6,567 nucleotides of DNA from Sphingobacteriaceae bacterium (GTDB lineage Bacteria > Bacteroidota > Bacteroidia > B-17B0 > Aurantibacillaceae): positions 1 through 6,567 of the forward strand of contig JAHEYE010000201.1 of the NCBI GenBank assembly GCA_023251695.1. Direction: 5' to 3'. Below are positions 5,439 through 6,567 of this stretch, piece after piece (positions within the stretch are counted from its first letter, which is position 1; every line of letters begins with the position of its first letter). The position numbers were made by a program, and so were the translations under genes. Under the pieces are notes generated by a model. The model was given only the letters and a program-made list of their open reading frames with translations, had not been told where the DNA came from and made no database searches.

Positions 5439-6567
5439 ATGCCGAAGATCAGATTTTTAAAAACAACGACTAATTATCCTAACTATACGCTTGGGCTTAT
5501 GGGTAAGCATCCGGAAATCATGGCGATGAATTACGATGATGCCTTGCGTTTGTATTTTTCGGATTGTAATTCATGGGCTGATTTTTGGAAAATAAATTTA
5601 GAGGCAACCGGAAAATTTGAATGCTGCGAAATAATTGAAAATGCAGAACTCCTCCAGAAAAAATGGGCCGCCGAACATAAAGTCAAATTCTCGGAGGGTA
5701 ACTGGAAAGAAGAAATATTAATTGAGCAAATAAGGCAATTCAAACCTGATGTTCTTTTTCTTGTTGATCAGTACGGCGATAATTCCTTATCGGCTAAAAT
5801 CAAAGGACTTGTTCCCGGAATTAAATTAATTTTAGGATGGGACGGAATTTTATGGCATAAGCCTGAGACTTATGTAAATTCTGACATCATTTTAACCTGC
5901 GTGCCGGAGTCATACGAATTCTATAAGCAAAAAGGCAAAAAAGTTTATTATCACAAATTTGGTTTCGAAACAACTATTCTCGATAAGTTAAAAAAATTGC
6001 CTAAGCAATATGATGCAAGTTTTGTAGGTTCACTGGTGTTGTTGGAAAATTATCACATGAACCGTCTTAAATTGATTGCGGGACTAAGCAGAAAAGTGGA
6101 TCTGAATATTTTTGCAAGTTCATTACCTGATAACTGGAGTTTTTTACATCGTTACCGCTTAATGCATACAATTAAAACAGGTGAATGGAATTTCGCTTTT
6201 GATCTGCAACACGTAGGACGAAAAAACAATGGTGAACGTTTCGGGTTGGATATGTTCAATACCTTATATAATTCTAAAATAGTTTTTAATACTCACGGCG
6301 ATAATTCAATTAAAACTGCAGCCAATATGCGGATGACAGAGGCGACAGGTGTTGGTTCTTTGTTGCTGACAGATTGGAAAGAGAATTTGAAGGATTTGTT
6401 TATTCCGGATGAGGAAGTAGTTACTTATAAAACGGTGGATGAGGCCGAAGATAAAATAAAAATGTTGCTGAAAAATGATGAGCTAAGAAAAAAAATCGCG
6501 TTAAAGGGACAGCAACGCACCTTAAAGGAGTATTCCTATAAGAGACGCATGGAAGAATTCGCGGATT
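5439..6567 (+). CDS. CgeB-like glycosyltransferase, GT-B fold (3' end outside window)
   Basis: The frame is open from ATG 5439 to the right edge (376 codons plus one base) with no stop codon. The start lies 4 bases after the upstream stop. The N-terminal half has IRFLKTTTNYPNY (4-16), CNSWADFWKINLEATGKFE (43-61), NAELLQKKWAAEH (68-80), FKPDVLFLVDQYG (101-113) and KLILGWDGILWH (129-140), as in cytoplasmic glycosyltransferases that resemble CgeB. The C-terminal half carries the nucleotide-sugar-binding pattern of that family: FNTHGDNSIKTAANMRMTEA (283-302, with a conserved-type Glu301), GSLLLTDW (306-313), LFIPDEEVVTYKTVDEAEDKI (320-340), then GQQRTLKEYSYKRRMEEF (357-374). That last stretch is usually near the C-terminus, so probably only a few to a few tens of residues are missing. 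No signal peptide or membrane segment is seen. In this operon it likely adds a sugar to the glycan before export; donor and acceptor are unknown. Confidence 0.85.
   Translation, partial: MPKIRFLKTTTNYPNYTLGLMGKHPEIMAMNYDDALRLYFSDCNSWADFWKINLEATGKFECCEIIENAELLQKKWAAEHKVKFSEGNWKEEILIEQIRQFKPDVLFLVDQYGDNSLSAKIKGLVPGIKLILGWDGILWHKPETYVNSDIILTCVPESYEFYKQKGKKVYYHKFGFETTILDKLKKLPKQYDASFVGSLVLLENYHMNRLKLIAGLSRKVDLNIFASSLPDNWSFLHRYRLMHTIKTGEWNFAFDLQHVGRKNNGERFGLDMFNTLYNSKIVFNTHGDNSIKTAANMRMTEATGVGSLLLTDWKENLKDLFIPDEEVVTYKTVDEAEDKIKMLLKNDELRKKIALKGQQRTLKEYSYKRRMEEFAD

Noticed and set aside
5531..5743. Reverse-strand open frame of 70 codons
   Set aside because: It is antisense to the CgeB-like glycosyltransferase gene, which is open throughout and carries family motifs.
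1..6567. Mobile element, CRISPR array, tRNA/rRNA or attachment-site repeat
   Set aside because: I looked for terminal inverted repeats, regular spaced repeats, transposase or integrase motifs and RNA gene signatures and saw none; by eye, distant imperfect repeats could be missed.

Overview
The window looks like a chromosomal segment from a member of the Bacteroidota. It is AT-rich. Five of the six genes have no Shine-Dalgarno sequence. Promoter-like boxes of the Bacteroidota type (TAnnTTTG) lie in the one sizeable intergenic gap. An uncharacterised reverse-strand protein resembles, from memory, proteins conserved across Bacteroidota genomes. The genus cannot be told from the sequence alone. 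I see no mobile element, CRISPR array, tRNA or rRNA.

Layout. Bases 1-305 hold the 3' end of an unrecognised forward gene. Bases 344-949 encode a small lipoprotein of unknown function. Bases 956-1555, on the reverse strand, encode a 199-residue conserved hypothetical protein that converges on the lipoprotein gene with 6 bases between stop codons. The 119-base gap at 1556-1674 separates this gene from a divergent forward operon and carries a strong Shine-Dalgarno for the reverse gene and candidate promoters for both directions.

From 1675 to the window end is a tightly packed forward operon: an ABC-2 polysaccharide export permease (Wzm type, GTG start), its ATPase with a C-terminal glycan-binding-type domain (Wzt type, 1-base overlap), a multi-spanning GT-C-like membrane protein (16-base overlap), and a CgeB-like cytoplasmic glycosyltransferase (4-base gap) that runs off the right edge. 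This last gene has no stop codon in the window but is open for 376 codons.

Together the operon looks like the start of an ABC-transporter-dependent surface polysaccharide locus (O-antigen or capsule). In the inferred scheme, cytoplasmic glycosyltransferases build a lipid-linked glycan, Wzt recognises it and powers export through Wzm, and the GT-C protein may add sugars on the periplasmic side. The individual families are well known. The least explained items are the reverse-strand conserved protein with its atypical strong ribosome binding site, the pairing of a periplasm-facing GT-C enzyme with an ABC export pathway, and the possibly overlapping divergent promoters.
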